DNA of 55,134 nucleotides from Desulfosoma sp. (GTDB taxonomy: Bacteria; Desulfobacterota; Syntrophobacteria; Syntrophobacterales; DSM-9756). The stretch spans positions 1 through 55,134 of the forward strand of contig JBBFKY010000003.1 of assembly GCA_037481875.1 (NCBI GenBank), written 5' to 3'. The translations under genes were made by a program, and so were the position numbers. Below the pieces are notes generated by a model, which had not been told where the DNA came from, did not search any database, and saw only the letters and a list, made by a program, of their open reading frames with translations. Shown in pieces: positions 15,494-25,266 of the stretch (positions are counted from its first letter, which is position 1; each line of letters starts with the position of its first letter).

Positions 15494-16855
15494 ATGGAAC
15501 AGATCAAGGTGTTTTTGGATGAAAGTGAGATGCCTCGGCAATGGTACAACATTCAGGCGGATCTCCCCACACCCCTTCGCCCGCCGTTGCATCCCGCCAC
15601 GGGACAGCCTATCAAGCCGGAAGATTTGGCACCCGTTTTTCCCATGAACCTCATTGAACAGGAAGTATCCACGGAGCGTTGGATTCCCATTCCGGAACCG
15701 GTTCTGGAAAAGTACGCTCTGTGGCGTCCCACGCCTCTGTACCGCGCTCGAGGTTTGGAAAAGGCTTTGGGAACGCCGGCCAAAATCTACTACAAGAACG
15801 AAGGAGTGAGCCCGCCCGGTTCCCACAAGCCCAACACGGCTGTGGCCCAAGCCTATTACAACAAAGTTTTTGGTATCAAAAGACTGTCCACGGAAACCGG
15901 AGCCGGCCAATGGGGCAGTGCTCTGAGCATGGCATGCCAGATGTTCGGGTTGCAATGCCGTGTGTTCATGGTCAAGGTGAGCTACAATCAGAAACCGTAT
16001 CGGCGTAGCATGATGGAAACCTGGGGTGCCGAATGCATTCCCAGCCCCAGTGACCGCACTCAAGCCGGGCGAAAAATTTTAGCCCAAAACCCCGATTCTC
16101 CAGGAAGCCTCGGCATCGCCATCAGTGAAGCGATCGAAGATGCCGTGGGAGACCCCGAAGCTCGTTACTCTTTGGGCAGCGTGCTGAACCATGTGCTTCT
16201 GCATCAGACCATCATTGGTTTGGAGGCCCAAAAGCAACTGGAAAAACTCGGTGTGTATCCCGACGTTGTTATGGGATGCGCCGGCGGCGGCAGCAACTTT
16301 GCAGGACTGTGCCTGCCTTTTGTACGGGATAAAATTCACGGCAAGAACGTGACCATCGTGGCCGCCGAACCCACCAGTTGCCCGACCCTCACCAAAGGCC
16401 CCTTCCGATACGATTTCGGTGATACCGCCATGACAACCCCCCTTCTGGCCATGCACACGCTGGGACACGATTTTGTGCCGGCTCCAATTCATGCCGGAGG
16501 GCTGCGGTATCACGGCATGGCTCCTATCGTGAGCCATCTGTTGGAAGAAAAACTTATTGAAGCGCGAGCCTTTGACCAACTGGAAACCTTCACCGCAGGT
16601 GTGCAGTGGGCTCGCGCCGAAGGGTTCATACCGGCTCCGGAAACCAATCATGCCATCGCCGCCGTGGTGCAGGAAGCTTTGCGCGCCAAGGAAGAAGGCA
16701 AAGAAAAGGTCATCCTTTTTAACTGGAGCGGCCACGGATACGTGGACATGGCCGCCTACGATGCTTTCCTCTCGGGGAAACTCACGCGCTACGAACTTCC
16801 GGAAGAAGAGATTCGGAGAGCTTTGGCATCCACCGAGGCTTTTCCCAAACCGTGA
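15494..16855 (+). CDS. trpB: Tryptophan synthase beta chain, TrpB2 type
   Basis: PLP enzyme of the TrpB2/TrpB-like group, joining indole and L-serine to tryptophan, often without a TrpA partner. The start [10 protein letters not shown] follows AAGGAGG. PLP lysine K112 lies in [20 protein letters not shown]. Other motifs are [15 protein letters not shown], the phosphate-binding [12 protein letters not shown] and a C-terminal [12 protein letters not shown]. The extended N-terminus with [33 protein letters not shown] and the 453-residue length separate it from TrpB1 (about 400). No trpA is nearby. The Trp-codon attenuator upstream supports a true tryptophan-biosynthetic role rather than another PLP reaction. 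Confidence 0.94.
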   Translation: MEQIKVFLDESEMPRQWYNIQADLPTPLRPPLHPATGQPIKPEDLAPVFPMNLIEQEVSTERWIPIPEPVLEKYALWRPTPLYRARGLEKALGTPAKIYYKNEGVSPPGSHKPNTAVAQAYYNKVFGIKRLSTETGAGQWGSALSMACQMFGLQCRVFMVKVSYNQKPYRRSMMETWGAECIPSPSDRTQAGRKILAQNPDSPGSLGIAISEAIEDAVGDPEARYSLGSVLNHVLLHQTIIGLEAQKQLEKLGVYPDVVMGCAGGGSNFAGLCLPFVRDKIHGKNVTIVAAEPTSCPTLTKGPFRYDFGDTAMTTPLLAMHTLGHDFVPAPIHAGGLRYHGMAPIVSHLLEEKLIEARAFDQLETFTAGVQWARAEGFIPAPETNHAIAAVVQEALRAKEEGKEKVILFNWSGHGYVDMAAYDAFLSGKLTRYELPEEEIRRALASTEAFPKP

Positions 16856-16880
16856 TCTGCAAAAAGACAGGATCCTTTCG

Positions 16881-17189
16881 ATGAACGCTCAGGACATCCT
16901 GGCACGAATGGACGCGTTGGAAACCCGGTGCCCCAAGCTGGGGCACCAAGTCACCTTTGAGTACTGCCGACAGGAATCCTTGAAAAGGCCTTGTTCCAGA
17001 GCCCTTGTGTGCTGGAACCATCGGCTTCCAGTGGAAATGATTTTGAAAAAACTTGTTGGAGAAGAAACCTACGAAGCGGTTTTTGGAGGACCACCCAAGA
17101 GCCGCGTGGAGAGCCTCATGGAAGCCATTGAATCCGCCAAGCAAAGGTGCAACGCCGGCGGTTCGGGGCCTCGTGAGGCCCCGTCATGA
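16881..17189 (+). CDS. Small cysteine-motif protein, function unknown
   Basis: A 102-residue protein starting 25 bp after trpB with AGGA about 9 nt before its ATG. It contains C17-PKLGHQVTFEY-C29, eight residues, C38, five residues, C44-W. This C-x11-C-x8-C-x5-C pattern could bind zinc or an iron-sulfur centre. A helical C-terminal half follows (PVEMILKKLVGEETYEAVFG). I recall similar short Cys proteins in sulfate-reducing bacteria but cannot name a function. Placement suggests co-transcription with trpB and the downstream outer-membrane protein gene. Confidence 0.65.
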   Translation: MNAQDILARMDALETRCPKLGHQVTFEYCRQESLKRPCSRALVCWNHRLPVEMILKKLVGEETYEAVFGGPPKSRVESLMEAIESAKQRCNAGGSGPREAPS

Positions 17190-17220
17190 AAGGCATCTGA
17201 ACCCCGAAGAGGAGCCTTGT

Positions 17221-18201
17221 ATGCGCAGAAAACACTTTCTGACCAAAAAGGCACTAACCGTGTCGATCTGTTTCATGTGCTGGATCGGCACTATGGCACC
17301 CGCTTCCTCTTTTGCTTACGATCTTCCTCCCGTCAACCTGGGTTTCACCAGTTTTCTGGACGGCGGCCCTCCTGCCGGCCCTGGCTTTTATTTCACGCAA
17401 TACCTGCAATATTGGAGGTCTGAGACCTTTCGCGACAAGAACGGCGATCGCCTGTTTCCCAGCATGGTTAATGAAGACTTGAGTGTGTGGATCAGCCTCA
17501 CACAGTTCATCTATCAGAGCAATCAGCCCATTCTTTTAGGCGGCAAATGGGGTGTCGATGTCATTCTTCCCTACGTGTCCCCCGACCTGGATTATGCCAT
17601 CAGCGCTCCACTACCCCAGGCCAACAGCTCGGGCTTTGGAGACCTGCTTATCGGCCCTTTTCTGCAATGGGATCCCATTATGGGCCAGGCAGGACCACGA
17701 TTTATGCATCGTGTTGAATTTCAAATGATTTTTCCCACGGGAAAATACGATGCCAACCGGGAAATCAATCCGGGAAGTAATTTCTTTAGTTTCAATCCCT
17801 ACTGGGCCGGCACCTTGTTTCTAACGCCGCGCTGGACGGTCAGCACCAGGATTCATTATTTGTGGAACGCCAAAAACACCGATCCGAATCGAGCCTTTGG
17901 CGACGCCGACGATACGCAGGCTGGGCAGGCCGTGCACCTGAATTTCGCTTCCGCCTACGAGATCCTTGCTCAAAAGATGCGCCTGGGCCTTAACGGCTAT
18001 TACCTTAAACAAATCACGGACACTCAGGTGGACGGTAGGGACCTGAAGGGCCGCAAAGAACAAGTTTTTGCTTTAGGACCAGGGTTTGTGCTGCATTTTT
18101 CCAAAGACACACATTTTTTCTTTAACCTGTATTTTGAAACGGCTGCGGAGAATCGACCCGAAGGGGAAAGGCTCAATTTCCGTATCGTCCATCATTTTTA
18201 A
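17221..18201 (+). CDS. Outer-membrane beta-barrel protein, phenol-degradation MetA-like family
   Basis: 326 residues with a signal peptide (basic MRRKHFLTKK, hydrophobic core, cleavage probably near residue 32 after SSFA). Alternating beta-strand segments rich in aromatic residues end in the F-R-I-V-H-H-F C-terminus, with the terminal Phe typical of outer-membrane barrels. The pattern GGKWGVDVILPYVSPDL, HRVEFQMIFPTGKYDANREINPGSNFFSFNPYWAGTLFLTPRWTVSTRIHYLWN matches the transporter-like family annotated as MetA pathway of phenol degradation. The substrate is unknown. GAGGAG precedes the start. Confidence 0.85.
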   Translation: MRRKHFLTKKALTVSICFMCWIGTMAPASSFAYDLPPVNLGFTSFLDGGPPAGPGFYFTQYLQYWRSETFRDKNGDRLFPSMVNEDLSVWISLTQFIYQSNQPILLGGKWGVDVILPYVSPDLDYAISAPLPQANSSGFGDLLIGPFLQWDPIMGQAGPRFMHRVEFQMIFPTGKYDANREINPGSNFFSFNPYWAGTLFLTPRWTVSTRIHYLWNAKNTDPNRAFGDADDTQAGQAVHLNFASAYEILAQKMRLGLNGYYLKQITDTQVDGRDLKGRKEQVFALGPGFVLHFSKDTHFFFNLYFETAAENRPEGERLNFRIVHHF

Positions 18202-18757
18202 AAAGCTTTTGAAGGAGGCGTGCGCAAGACGGCCCGGAAAGGTGTGCCGCCATTCCCTTGAGGGCCGTCGCCTCAGGGTGCTCCACGTCTCCTTTCCGGT
18301 TGAGCCGACATCCGCCGCAACCACGACCCTCGAAAGGCGAACCTACGTACGCTGTTGGGAAAAACCCTGTAGGGGCGGACCCACGTGGCCGCTTCAAAAA
18401 CATTTAGGCATGGCGGACCTTCGGGGCGGACTCATCGGTCCGCCCTTTCAAATAAACAGATCGGCCCCCTAAAGCATTCAGGCATGGCGATCTTTTGGGA
18501 ACGCCCATATGTCCGATCCAGCACAAAACCCTGGAAAGGCGGACCCACCTGGGCGCCCCATATGCGGACACCCCATTCCTCCACTAGAGGCACATCCATC
18601 GCTATGGCCTTACAGACCCAACGGCCTGTCGCGAGAGGCAGGCCCGCCGATTCCAACTTCCGGACCCTTAGAAACTGAAACGATGGCCCCAGCCCAGTCA
18701 GTCGGAAAAGGTCTTCTTTCAAACGGATGTCACATCCCTGTCGATCATGCCCGGCTT
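18202..18757. other. REP-rich spacer between convergent genes
   Basis: No gene supported. At least three copies of the dispersed palindrome occur: 18369-18392 (aggggcggacccacgtggcc), 18423-18448 with perfect arms GGGCGGAC (18424-18431) and GTCCGCCC (18438-18445), and 18535-18560. Degraded pieces lie around 18500-18520. The spacer separates the convergent outer-membrane protein and citrate synthase genes. Confidence 0.75.
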
Positions 18758-19966
18758 TTAGCTCTGCGAGGCTGCGGCCTGGCGTTTTTCCGGAGGTATG
18801 TATTCGCAATCCAGCTTGCCGCAATAGTCGCCTATATATTCGGCCTGAGGCCGGTACAGGGCGGGTTTTCCTTGAGCGTCCCCGTACTTTTCTTCGATAA
18901 TGTGAGCACACCAACCCGCGATACGTGATGCTGCAAAAATGCATGTCATGAGATCCCCAGGAAAGCCCAGGATGTGGTAGACGGAGGCACTGTAAAAATC
19001 CACGTTGGGCTGAATTTCCGTTTTCCCTCGAGCACTTAATTCCGCCATGGCCGCCTTTTCAATGGCTTCCGTGAGTTCAGGCCAGAGGCGCTGTCCCGTT
19101 TTTTCTCCCAATTGAAAAGCCAATCGCTTCAGGATTTTGGCTCGAGGATCCATGGTCTTGTAGACGGCGTGGCCCATGCCCATGATTCTTTCCTTGCGAT
19201 CCAGGCGATCCCGCACCCAGCCATGAATGTCGCTAACATTATCTTGGACGATCTTCTGCAACATTTCCATAACTCGAGCATTGGCGCCTCCATGCAACTC
19301 TCCGGAAAGAGCCCCCACACCCGCAGCCACCCCGGCGTACATATGAGCCCGTGTGGAGACCACTTCTCGACAGGCAAAGGTGGAGGCATTAAACGTGTGG
19401 TCGGCATGCAGGATCAGGCAAATGTCCATGACACGGGCTGTTTCCTCATCCGGCTTGACACCGAAGGTCTGCCACAGGAAATTGCCTGCGTGGCTCAAGG
19501 TGTCATCGGGCGGCACCACTTCCAGTCCCTGACGAATACGGTGCCAAGCCGCCACCACGGCCGGAATTCGTGCCGTAAGGCGGACCGCTTTTCTAAGATT
19601 GGCTTGGCGGCTTTCGTCAAAGAGATCCGGATCCGCCATGGCCAGGAGAGGTACGGAGGCTTGAAGAGCGTCCATGGGATGAGCGTTTTTGGGCCATTGT
19701 TTCATGCTTTCCAGAATGAAGGGGGGAAGATCGCGCGCCGACCGCAGATCGTTTTCAAACCCGGCCAATTGTTCCGGCGTAGGCAGGGTTTCATAGAAAA
19801 GCAAAAAAGCCGTTTCGGGAAAGGTGGAGTTTTCCGCCAGATCTTCGATGCGGTACCCTCGATAGATCAGCACACCACGTTCACCGTCGATGTAACTGAT
19901 CTTGGTGTCGGCCACGGCGATGCCGCGCAGCCCGATGTTTTTGGTGCGCACAGTCCTTTCGGCCAT
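18758..19966 (-). CDS. gltA: Citrate synthase
   Basis: Condenses acetyl-CoA and oxaloacetate to citrate. The start MAERTVRTKNIGLRGIAVADTKISYIDGE follows AGGAGG at 5 nt. 402 residues of the si-type family: GVLIYRGYRIEDLAE, LHADHTFNASTFACREVVSTRAHMYAGVAAGVGALSGELHGGANARVMEML (catalytic His region), GMGHAVYKTMDPRAKIL and the C-terminal NVDFYSASVYHILGFPGDLMTCIFAASRIAGWCAHI with the catalytic aspartate region. The alpha/beta hydrolase gene lies 105 bp upstream. With icd in the same neighbourhood it covers the first half of the TCA cycle. Confidence 0.97.
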   Translation of the reverse strand: MAERTVRTKNIGLRGIAVADTKISYIDGERGVLIYRGYRIEDLAENSTFPETAFLLFYETLPTPEQLAGFENDLRSARDLPPFILESMKQWPKNAHPMDALQASVPLLAMADPDLFDESRQANLRKAVRLTARIPAVVAAWHRIRQGLEVVPPDDTLSHAGNFLWQTFGVKPDEETARVMDICLILHADHTFNASTFACREVVSTRAHMYAGVAAGVGALSGELHGGANARVMEMLQKIVQDNVSDIHGWVRDRLDRKERIMGMGHAVYKTMDPRAKILKRLAFQLGEKTGQRLWPELTEAIEKAAMAELSARGKTEIQPNVDFYSASVYHILGFPGDLMTCIFAASRIAGWCAHIIEEKYGDAQGKPALYRPQAEYIGDYCGKLDCEYIPPEKRQAAASQS

Positions 19967-20071
19967 GGGAATCCTCCTGTGAACTTCGATGCAAGGGTTC
20001 TTGTCTTCGGAATGGGCCACGGCCTTTTGTGTCGGTAGCCGTGCTTTTCGCCGCCATGTCTCCATTCAGGT

Positions 20072-20839
20072 TTATGACGTCAAAATAAAACGTTTTGCCC
20101 ATACGGCAAGGACTTCCCCCACGTATTGGGCATCCTTTTTGTCCGAAAGCAGATGATCCGCTCCGGACAAAGCGACAAAACTCTTTGGGTGCCGTGCCGC
20201 ACGAAAAAGCCGTTCCCCGTTTTCCACAGAAACCACCGTGTCTTCTGGAGCGTGCAAGACAAGGAGAGGTTGCCGAATACCGGCCAAACGCCGTTCGATT
20301 TCCTCATCGGGAATTTCTTCCAGGAACCCTCGGCCTATTCGAACCGTCTTTCCACCGAGAACAATTTCCACAGCGCCGTCACGCTGCAGGGTTTTTCGAT
20401 GAGGGTGAAGGAGTCGAGAGACATGGGTAGGATTGAAAGGAGCTCCGATGACCGCCACCGCGCGGCACGAATGAACCGAAGGTGCTGCGTGCAAAACGGC
20501 GGTTCCACCCAGCGAATGACCCACAAGGACACCGGGCGCCAACCCCTGTTGCGCAAGATAATGGGCTGCCGCTTCCACATCATCGACATGAGAAACGAAA
20601 CTGCTTTTGGCGAAATCCCCTTCGCTTTCTCCAAGCCCTGTGAAATCAAAACGAAACACGGCATACCCGGCGTTGGTCAGAGCCCGGGAGATGTGCACCA
20701 CGGCCGTAAGATTTTTGGAACATGTGAAGCAATGGGCGAAAAGCACAAGGGCTTCAGGAGTTGCCTCAGAAGGGGTGTCCAAGCGACCGGAAAGTTTTTG
20801 ACCATGAAGGTTTTCAAAAGTCAGGGATTCCACGCGCAT
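20072..20839 (-). CDS. Alpha/beta hydrolase
   Basis: 255-residue cytoplasmic serine hydrolase. The oxyanion-loop region LVLFAHCFTCSKNLTAV (from residue 31) and FDFTGLGESEGDF precede the nucleophile elbow GHSLGG (S109). The acid is probably D200 in VLHAPEDTVVS and the base H229 in SGADHLLSDKKDA. The FAHCFTCSKN start resembles the hydrolase half of proteins in which it is fused to an OsmC domain; here the OsmC part is absent and the gene ends normally. The substrate is unknown. It may share a transcript with citrate synthase. Confidence 0.88.
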   Translation of the reverse strand: MRVESLTFENLHGQKLSGRLDTPSEATPEALVLFAHCFTCSKNLTAVVHISRALTNAGYAVFRFDFTGLGESEGDFAKSSFVSHVDDVEAAAHYLAQQGLAPGVLVGHSLGGTAVLHAAPSVHSCRAVAVIGAPFNPTHVSRLLHPHRKTLQRDGAVEIVLGGKTVRIGRGFLEEIPDEEIERRLAGIRQPLLVLHAPEDTVVSVENGERLFRAARHPKSFVALSGADHLLSDKKDAQYVGEVLAVWAKRFILTS

Positions 20840-21211
20840 GCTTGCTCCTTTGTGTGGTTGACGGCGGACCTGCCCTGAAGCCTCTAAGACGATGAAGGTT
20901 TATCCATTGTCTAAATGACCCGCTGACGATCCAAACTCGGACCTGGCGGCCTGTGCGAGAACTCAGCATGAGTCATTCCAGGCCGATACGTAGGGGCCCA
21001 GCTCACCGTGCCTCTACGTGTCTCACCCCTTCTTTTCTTGGGCGCGCGGGCGTCCCGCCTGCACACACAGAGGGCCGGAAGTCCTTTTCCCCAAGAAAAG
21101 ACACAGTTACAGGCTTGAAGGCGCAAGGCGGCGCCTCCTCTCTGCCTTAGTATGCCGTTGGATGTGCCATGGTCTTGCCGGTTCTCGGGCACGCTCCTAC
21201 GAAAAATTCTT
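20840..21211. other. Spacer with nested inverted repeat
   Basis: No gene found. An 11-bp inverted repeat, CTTTTCTTGGG (21032-21042) and CCCAAGAAAAG (21090-21100), encloses a GCGGGCGTCCCGC hairpin whose relative occurs near 26044-26060. A REP-like element (gtaggggcccagctcaccgt) starts near 20991. Confidence 0.6.
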
Positions 21212-21703
21212 TCATGGACAAGCTCTTAACAACCTGCGCATGACGGCGGTGACAGCCGACTGGATTCCAGGTTTTTCGCTTTCACGCGGGCCGGCTACAT
21301 TGAGCACTCGAATGCCATGGGTTTTTCCCCAATGACGAATGTGGCGTATCATTTCCTCGGTGTCGGTGGTGCCGTCCAGGGACACCACAAGGCATGGTTT
21401 CTTGTGGCGAGAGGCAAGGCGAATGGTCAAGGCTGTGCCTCCGGTAGGTTTGCCTCGACAAAAGACCAGAGTCCCGTCCGAATCCAAAACATTGGCTTCC
21501 GTCCGAGCCTGGTAAGCGCTGGATACGTGTTCTTGAAGAGGGTATTGATCAGGAATGCGCCCGTCTTCGGCTCGACGTCCCTTCGGACACCAGCCGCCGC
21601 AGGGTTTCCCGAGAGAAAGGGCCGCGTCCAAGGCGCCGCGGTCCACTCCCGTTTGTCCGCCGGAAATGATTTTTTCAAAAACAGCGTCTTCTTGCCAATT
21701 CAT
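21212..21703 (-). CDS. SLOG-fold putative molybdenum-carrier-like protein
   Basis: 163 residues of the Rossmann-like LOG/SLOG superfamily, closest to the group annotated as putative molybdenum carrier. Signature EKIISGGQTGVDRGALDAALSLGKPCGGWCPKGRRAEDGRIP spans residues 10-51, and the second nucleotide-binding loop GTLVFCRGKPTGGTALTIRLA follows. Members bind nucleotides or derivatives; a molybdenum role comes only from distant structural similarity. The gene overlaps the comF stop by 4 bp (ATGA) and should be co-translated with it. Confidence 0.82.
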   Translation of the reverse strand: MNWQEDAVFEKIISGGQTGVDRGALDAALSLGKPCGGWCPKGRRAEDGRIPDQYPLQEHVSSAYQARTEANVLDSDGTLVFCRGKPTGGTALTIRLASRHKKPCLVVSLDGTTDTEEMIRHIRHWGKTHGIRVLNVAGPRESEKPGIQSAVTAVMRRLLRACP

Positions 21704-22515
21704 AAACGTTCTTGTTGTTGACCTGCTCTGCTCCGCCCTCGGACCACGCGACCCACCGTCACGGCACCAACCCAGGCGGCTTCAGCATCCTTGAGCGCGT
21801 CGGCGCATTCGCTGAGCGTGGTCCCCGTGGTGAAGACATCGTCCACAATCACCACTTTCCGACCACAAACCGCCTTTTCATCAACGACCCTAAACGCGCC
21901 GCGCACATTGCGCAGTCGGTCTTGACGAGAAAGACGCGTCTGCGGTCTTGTGCATCGCGTTCGCCAAAGAAGGTTCACCTTTATTGGGCGGGAACACACG
22001 CGTGCGGCGAACCTGGCCAAAAGAGCCGCCTGATTGAAGCCGCGGCGCTGCACACGCCGCAGATGCATGGGAACTGGAAGAATCAGATCACATTGATCCA
22101 ACAGGGCCCGTGTGGGAGCGTGCTGAGCCAGAAGACGCCCCAGAGCCGGGGCCCAATGGAGCCGCGCACCGAACTTGAGCTGAAGGATGCCGCGACGCAC
22201 AGGACCTTCGTAAAGTGCCACGGACCGGGCTGCATCAAATCGATAATGACCTTGCAGGCATTCCCCGCACAGGTGATCCGGCATCTCTGCCGACGGCGTG
22301 TAAGGTAGACCGCAGAGCGGGCATAGAGGAGATGCAAGAAAAGTCACCTGATGCAGGCAGGAGCGGCACCAGAATGGGTGCGTGTCTTCAGAAATCTTAC
22401 CGCAGGCCGCACAGCGGGGTGGAAATACCACATCGGCACACCATTGAAAAATGGACCCCAGCGCCTGGAGGCCATGGCGAAAATTTCCAAGCGAACCCAT
22501 AAGGCGAAGATTCAT
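21700..22515 (-). CDS. comF: ComF-family phosphoribosyltransferase-like protein
   Basis: 271 residues from MNLRLMGSLGNF, chosen because AAGGG lies just upstream and the longer in-frame extension (to 22695) is REP-derived. The N-terminal zinc module has CAACGKISEDTHPFWCRSC and CPLCGLP plus HLCGECL. The PRTase domain has LILPVPMHLRRVQRRGFNQAALLAR and the PRPP loop VVIVDDVFTTGTTLSECADAL. ComF acts in DNA uptake and recombination in competent bacteria. dprA is also in this window, but whether this organism is competent is unknown. Confidence 0.92.
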   Translation of the reverse strand: MNLRLMGSLGNFRHGLQALGSIFQWCADVVFPPRCAACGKISEDTHPFWCRSCLHQVTFLASPLCPLCGLPYTPSAEMPDHLCGECLQGHYRFDAARSVALYEGPVRRGILQLKFGARLHWAPALGRLLAQHAPTRALLDQCDLILPVPMHLRRVQRRGFNQAALLARFAARVCSRPIKVNLLWRTRCTRPQTRLSRQDRLRNVRGAFRVVDEKAVCGRKVVIVDDVFTTGTTLSECADALKDAEAAWVGAVTVGRVVRGRSRAGQQQERL

Positions 22516-22934
22516 GGGAACCCTTGACGATTGAAGCCGCCTAAGTGTGTGCCCTGATCCGATCCGACAGCCTAAGAATAGCCCGACGCTAGGCCATGAA
22601 GAAAATCCATCGCAAGACAACAAACCCTTGTCAAGGCGCACCGATGGGTGTGCCCTCAAACCCATTCCAGGTCGGGGCTTTGGGGGCGGACACATCGGTC
22701 CGCCCCTACAAGGACCGGCCCGGCATGGCCAAGACCTCGATCCAACAACGAAAACCCACCCTTGATTTTAAAGTCGCGGAAGGCTAGGCCCAGACCTAGA
22801 ACGCACAGTGCGCCGTCAACAATAGATCAAGCCCTCATCGACAAAAAACCACGCCCCAATCAACAAACCTCTGTAGGGGCCCATCGACGCGTGCGTCCTC
22901 AAACCCATCCCAGGCCGGCTGTTTGCCTGCGACC
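22516..22934. other. Spacer with an intact REP palindrome
   Basis: No gene. The best copy of the dispersed repeat is at 22683-22706: perfect 9-bp arms GGGGCGGAC and GTCCGCCCC around loop ACATCG, with CTACA after the right arm. A shorter relative starts near 22872 (tgtaggggcccatcgacgcg). The phrase tcaaacccat-ccaggncgg flanks both on one side. Confidence 0.75.
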
Positions 22935-24176
22935 TCATGACCCCAAGCGCTCTATGACGGCATCCGCAAATTGGGAACACTTCACTTCCAGGGCTCCATC
23001 CATCAAACGCGCCAAATCATAGGTGACAATTTTCTCAGACACCGTGCGTTCCAGGGCCTGTTCCACCAAGCGCGCAGCTTCGTTCCAACCCAAATGATCC
23101 AGCATCATGGCTCCGGACAAAATCAGGGAACCGGGATTCACCTTGTCCAAACCCGCATATTTGGGAGCTGTCCCATGGGTCGCTTCAAACAAGGCACACT
23201 GATCCCCGATGTTGGCTCCAGGAGCCATTCCCAGACCACCCACCTGAGCCGCCAGAGCATCCGAGAGGTAGTCGCCGTTCAGATTGGGCGTAGCCAGCAC
23301 ATGATACTCTTCGGGGCGAAGCAGAGCCTGCTGGAACATGGCATCGGCGATACGGTCCTTGATAACGATTTTTCCCGAAGGTCGGCGACCGTCCCATCGA
23401 TTGAAAAGCTCGTCTTCCGTGATCGTCTCATTGGCAAATTCTCGGGCCGCCAATTCATAGCCCCACTGTCGAAAAGCCCCTTCGGTATATTTCATGATGT
23501 TTCCCTTGTGGACCAAAGTCACCGAGGGTAAGCCATGCTGCAAAGCATAACGGATGGCTCGACGCACCAGTCGTTCCGTGCCGAATCGAGAGATGGGTTT
23601 GACGCCAAGCCCCGCCTGCTCCCGCACGCACACCCCCATTTCTTCACACAAAAAGGCGCGCAGTTTTTCCGCTTCCCGACTTCCGGCCGGCCATTCAATA
23701 CCCGCGTAAACATCTTCCGTGTTTTCTCTAAAAACCACCATGTGCACACGTTCCGGGTATTTCACGGGAGAGGGAACGCCACGAACCCATCGCACGGGTC
23801 GAACACAAGCATAAAGATCCAGAACCTGCCGAAGGGTCACATTGAGGCTGCGCAGGCCTCCCCCGACCGGTGTGGTGAGAGGCCCTTTGATGGCCACGAC
23901 ACACCGACGAATATCTTCGATGGTCTGTTCCGGAAGCCATTGTCCGGTTTGGGCGAAAGCCTTTTCTCCGGCCAATAACTCTTTCCAGACGATTTCGCGA
24001 GACCCTCGGTACGCCGCTCTCACCGCTTCATCCAACACGCGCTGCGCTGCCGCCCAAATCTCCGGGCCCGTGCCGTCTCCTTCAATGTATCCGATAACAG
24101 GCCGAGAGGGCACAATCAGGTGCCCTTGGTCATCGATAGTGATCCATTGTCCCCCATTGGTCGTCGTTTGTCCCAT
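22935..24176 (-). CDS. icd: Isocitrate dehydrogenase (NADP-type)
   Basis: Oxidative decarboxylation of isocitrate to 2-oxoglutarate. 413 residues of the E. coli Icd type: [48 protein letters not shown] with the substrate serine and arginines, [69 protein letters not shown] and [11 protein letters not shown]. The ATG at 24176 is preferred because AAAGG precedes it by 5-6 nt; ATG at 24182 is too close to that site. It lies 30 bp downstream of prmA. Confidence 0.96.
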   Translation of the reverse strand: MGQTTTNGGQWITIDDQGHLIVPSRPVIGYIEGDGTGPEIWAAAQRVLDEAVRAAYRGSREIVWKELLAGEKAFAQTGQWLPEQTIEDIRRCVVAIKGPLTTPVGGGLRSLNVTLRQVLDLYACVRPVRWVRGVPSPVKYPERVHMVVFRENTEDVYAGIEWPAGSREAEKLRAFLCEEMGVCVREQAGLGVKPISRFGTERLVRRAIRYALQHGLPSVTLVHKGNIMKYTEGAFRQWGYELAAREFANETITEDELFNRWDGRRPSGKIVIKDRIADAMFQQALLRPEEYHVLATPNLNGDYLSDALAAQVGGLGMAPGANIGDQCALFEATHGTAPKYAGLDKVNPGSLILSGAMMLDHLGWNEAARLVEQALERTVSEKIVTYDLARLMDGALEVKCSQFADAVIERLGS

Positions 24177-24206
24177 TTGCATCCTTTCTCTGTTCGTGCC
24201 GAATCC

Positions 24207-25094
24207 TTACAAGCCGGATCGCAAGGACACCAAAACCCATGGTCCCGCCTGCCATTGCCTTTGCACGCAAAAACCCACAGCCTCGTAGCGCGCTGTCACT
24301 TCTGGGGCTTGATCTTCCAGAAGACCACAAAGGCCGAGCTGTCCGCCGGAAGCCACCCTACGGGCAAGGGTTTCCGCCATGTCGGCTAAGGGTCCCGCCT
24401 GAATGTTGGCCACCACCACGGCAAAACGGCCTGGAACTTGTTCGGCCGTCCCGGTCATGAATTGCACTGAAGAGGCTCGTGGATTTAAAGCCCGGTTTTC
24501 CTCGGCGATTTGCACGGCTTCCGGATCGTTGTCCACTCCAACCACCGGCTGAAATCCCAGAAGCGCTCCAGCCATAGCCAAAATCCCGGAACCTGTTCCC
24601 ACGTCCAGAAGTGATGGGGGGATTGATCCTCGCCACGCAGCGATGACTTCTTCCAACCATTCCAGACAAAGGCGCGTGGTTTCATGATGTCCGGTGCCGA
24701 AAGCCATGCCGGGATCCAAGGTCAACACCAGGTCGTTCGGTAGCGCTACGTAGCATTCCCAGGTGGGAGCGATCACCAGACGTTTCCCCACTCGAAGCGG
24801 TTTAAAGCCTTCCTTCCATCGAGCGTTCCAGTCCGTGTCTTCGCAAAATCCATAGACGATCGAATCGGTTGCGGGCAAGTCTAAGGATTCATGAAATTTT
24901 TTCACCGTTTTTTCAAGAGTGTCCTTCCAGTTTGAAGCCGCTTTTTCAACGGAAAGATAAAGCCTGACGGCATTGTCATGCACCTGGACACCGACTCCAA
25001 ACGTTTCCGCCAAGACCGCCGCCAGATCGTCGCACGCGGAGTCTCGGCACGGCACATCCGCCGTCCACCATCCCTTGCGCCCATTGACCTCCAT
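24207..25094 (-). CDS. prmA: Ribosomal protein L11 methyltransferase PrmA
   Basis: SAM-dependent trimethylation of L11. The start is ATG at 25094 with GGAGGG 12 nt upstream; an in-frame TTG farther up contains that ribosome-binding site and is rejected. The 295-residue protein has an N-terminal L11-recognition domain and the conserved LVLTLDPGMAFGTGHHETTRLCLEWLE, SAM motif LLDVGTGSGILAMAGALLGFQPVVGVDNDPEAV and VVVANIQAGPL, where the usual NIL/NPP-like catalytic loop reads NIQ. Co-directional with icd. Confidence 0.93.
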   Translation of the reverse strand: MEVNGRKGWWTADVPCRDSACDDLAAVLAETFGVGVQVHDNAVRLYLSVEKAASNWKDTLEKTVKKFHESLDLPATDSIVYGFCEDTDWNARWKEGFKPLRVGKRLVIAPTWECYVALPNDLVLTLDPGMAFGTGHHETTRLCLEWLEEVIAAWRGSIPPSLLDVGTGSGILAMAGALLGFQPVVGVDNDPEAVQIAEENRALNPRASSVQFMTGTAEQVPGRFAVVVANIQAGPLADMAETLARRVASGGQLGLCGLLEDQAPEVTARYEAVGFCVQRQWQAGPWVLVSLRSGL

Positions 25095-25266
25095 GAAAAA
25101 AACATTCCCTCCTTTTCTCAAGAGCTCTTCAGTGTTAAGGGTGCAAGCCGCACGGCCTCATGGAAAACACGGGGCGTTTCAAAGACGGCGTCTATTGGTT
25201 CCGTGAGGCTGTCAAGAAATTTCGAAAGCCAGCATAGCAAAAGAGATACGAATGTGGGAGGGTTTC

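Noticed and set aside
22516-22695. 60-codon N-terminal extension of ComF
   Set aside because: The extension is encoded by REP repeat DNA and shows no similarity to ComF.
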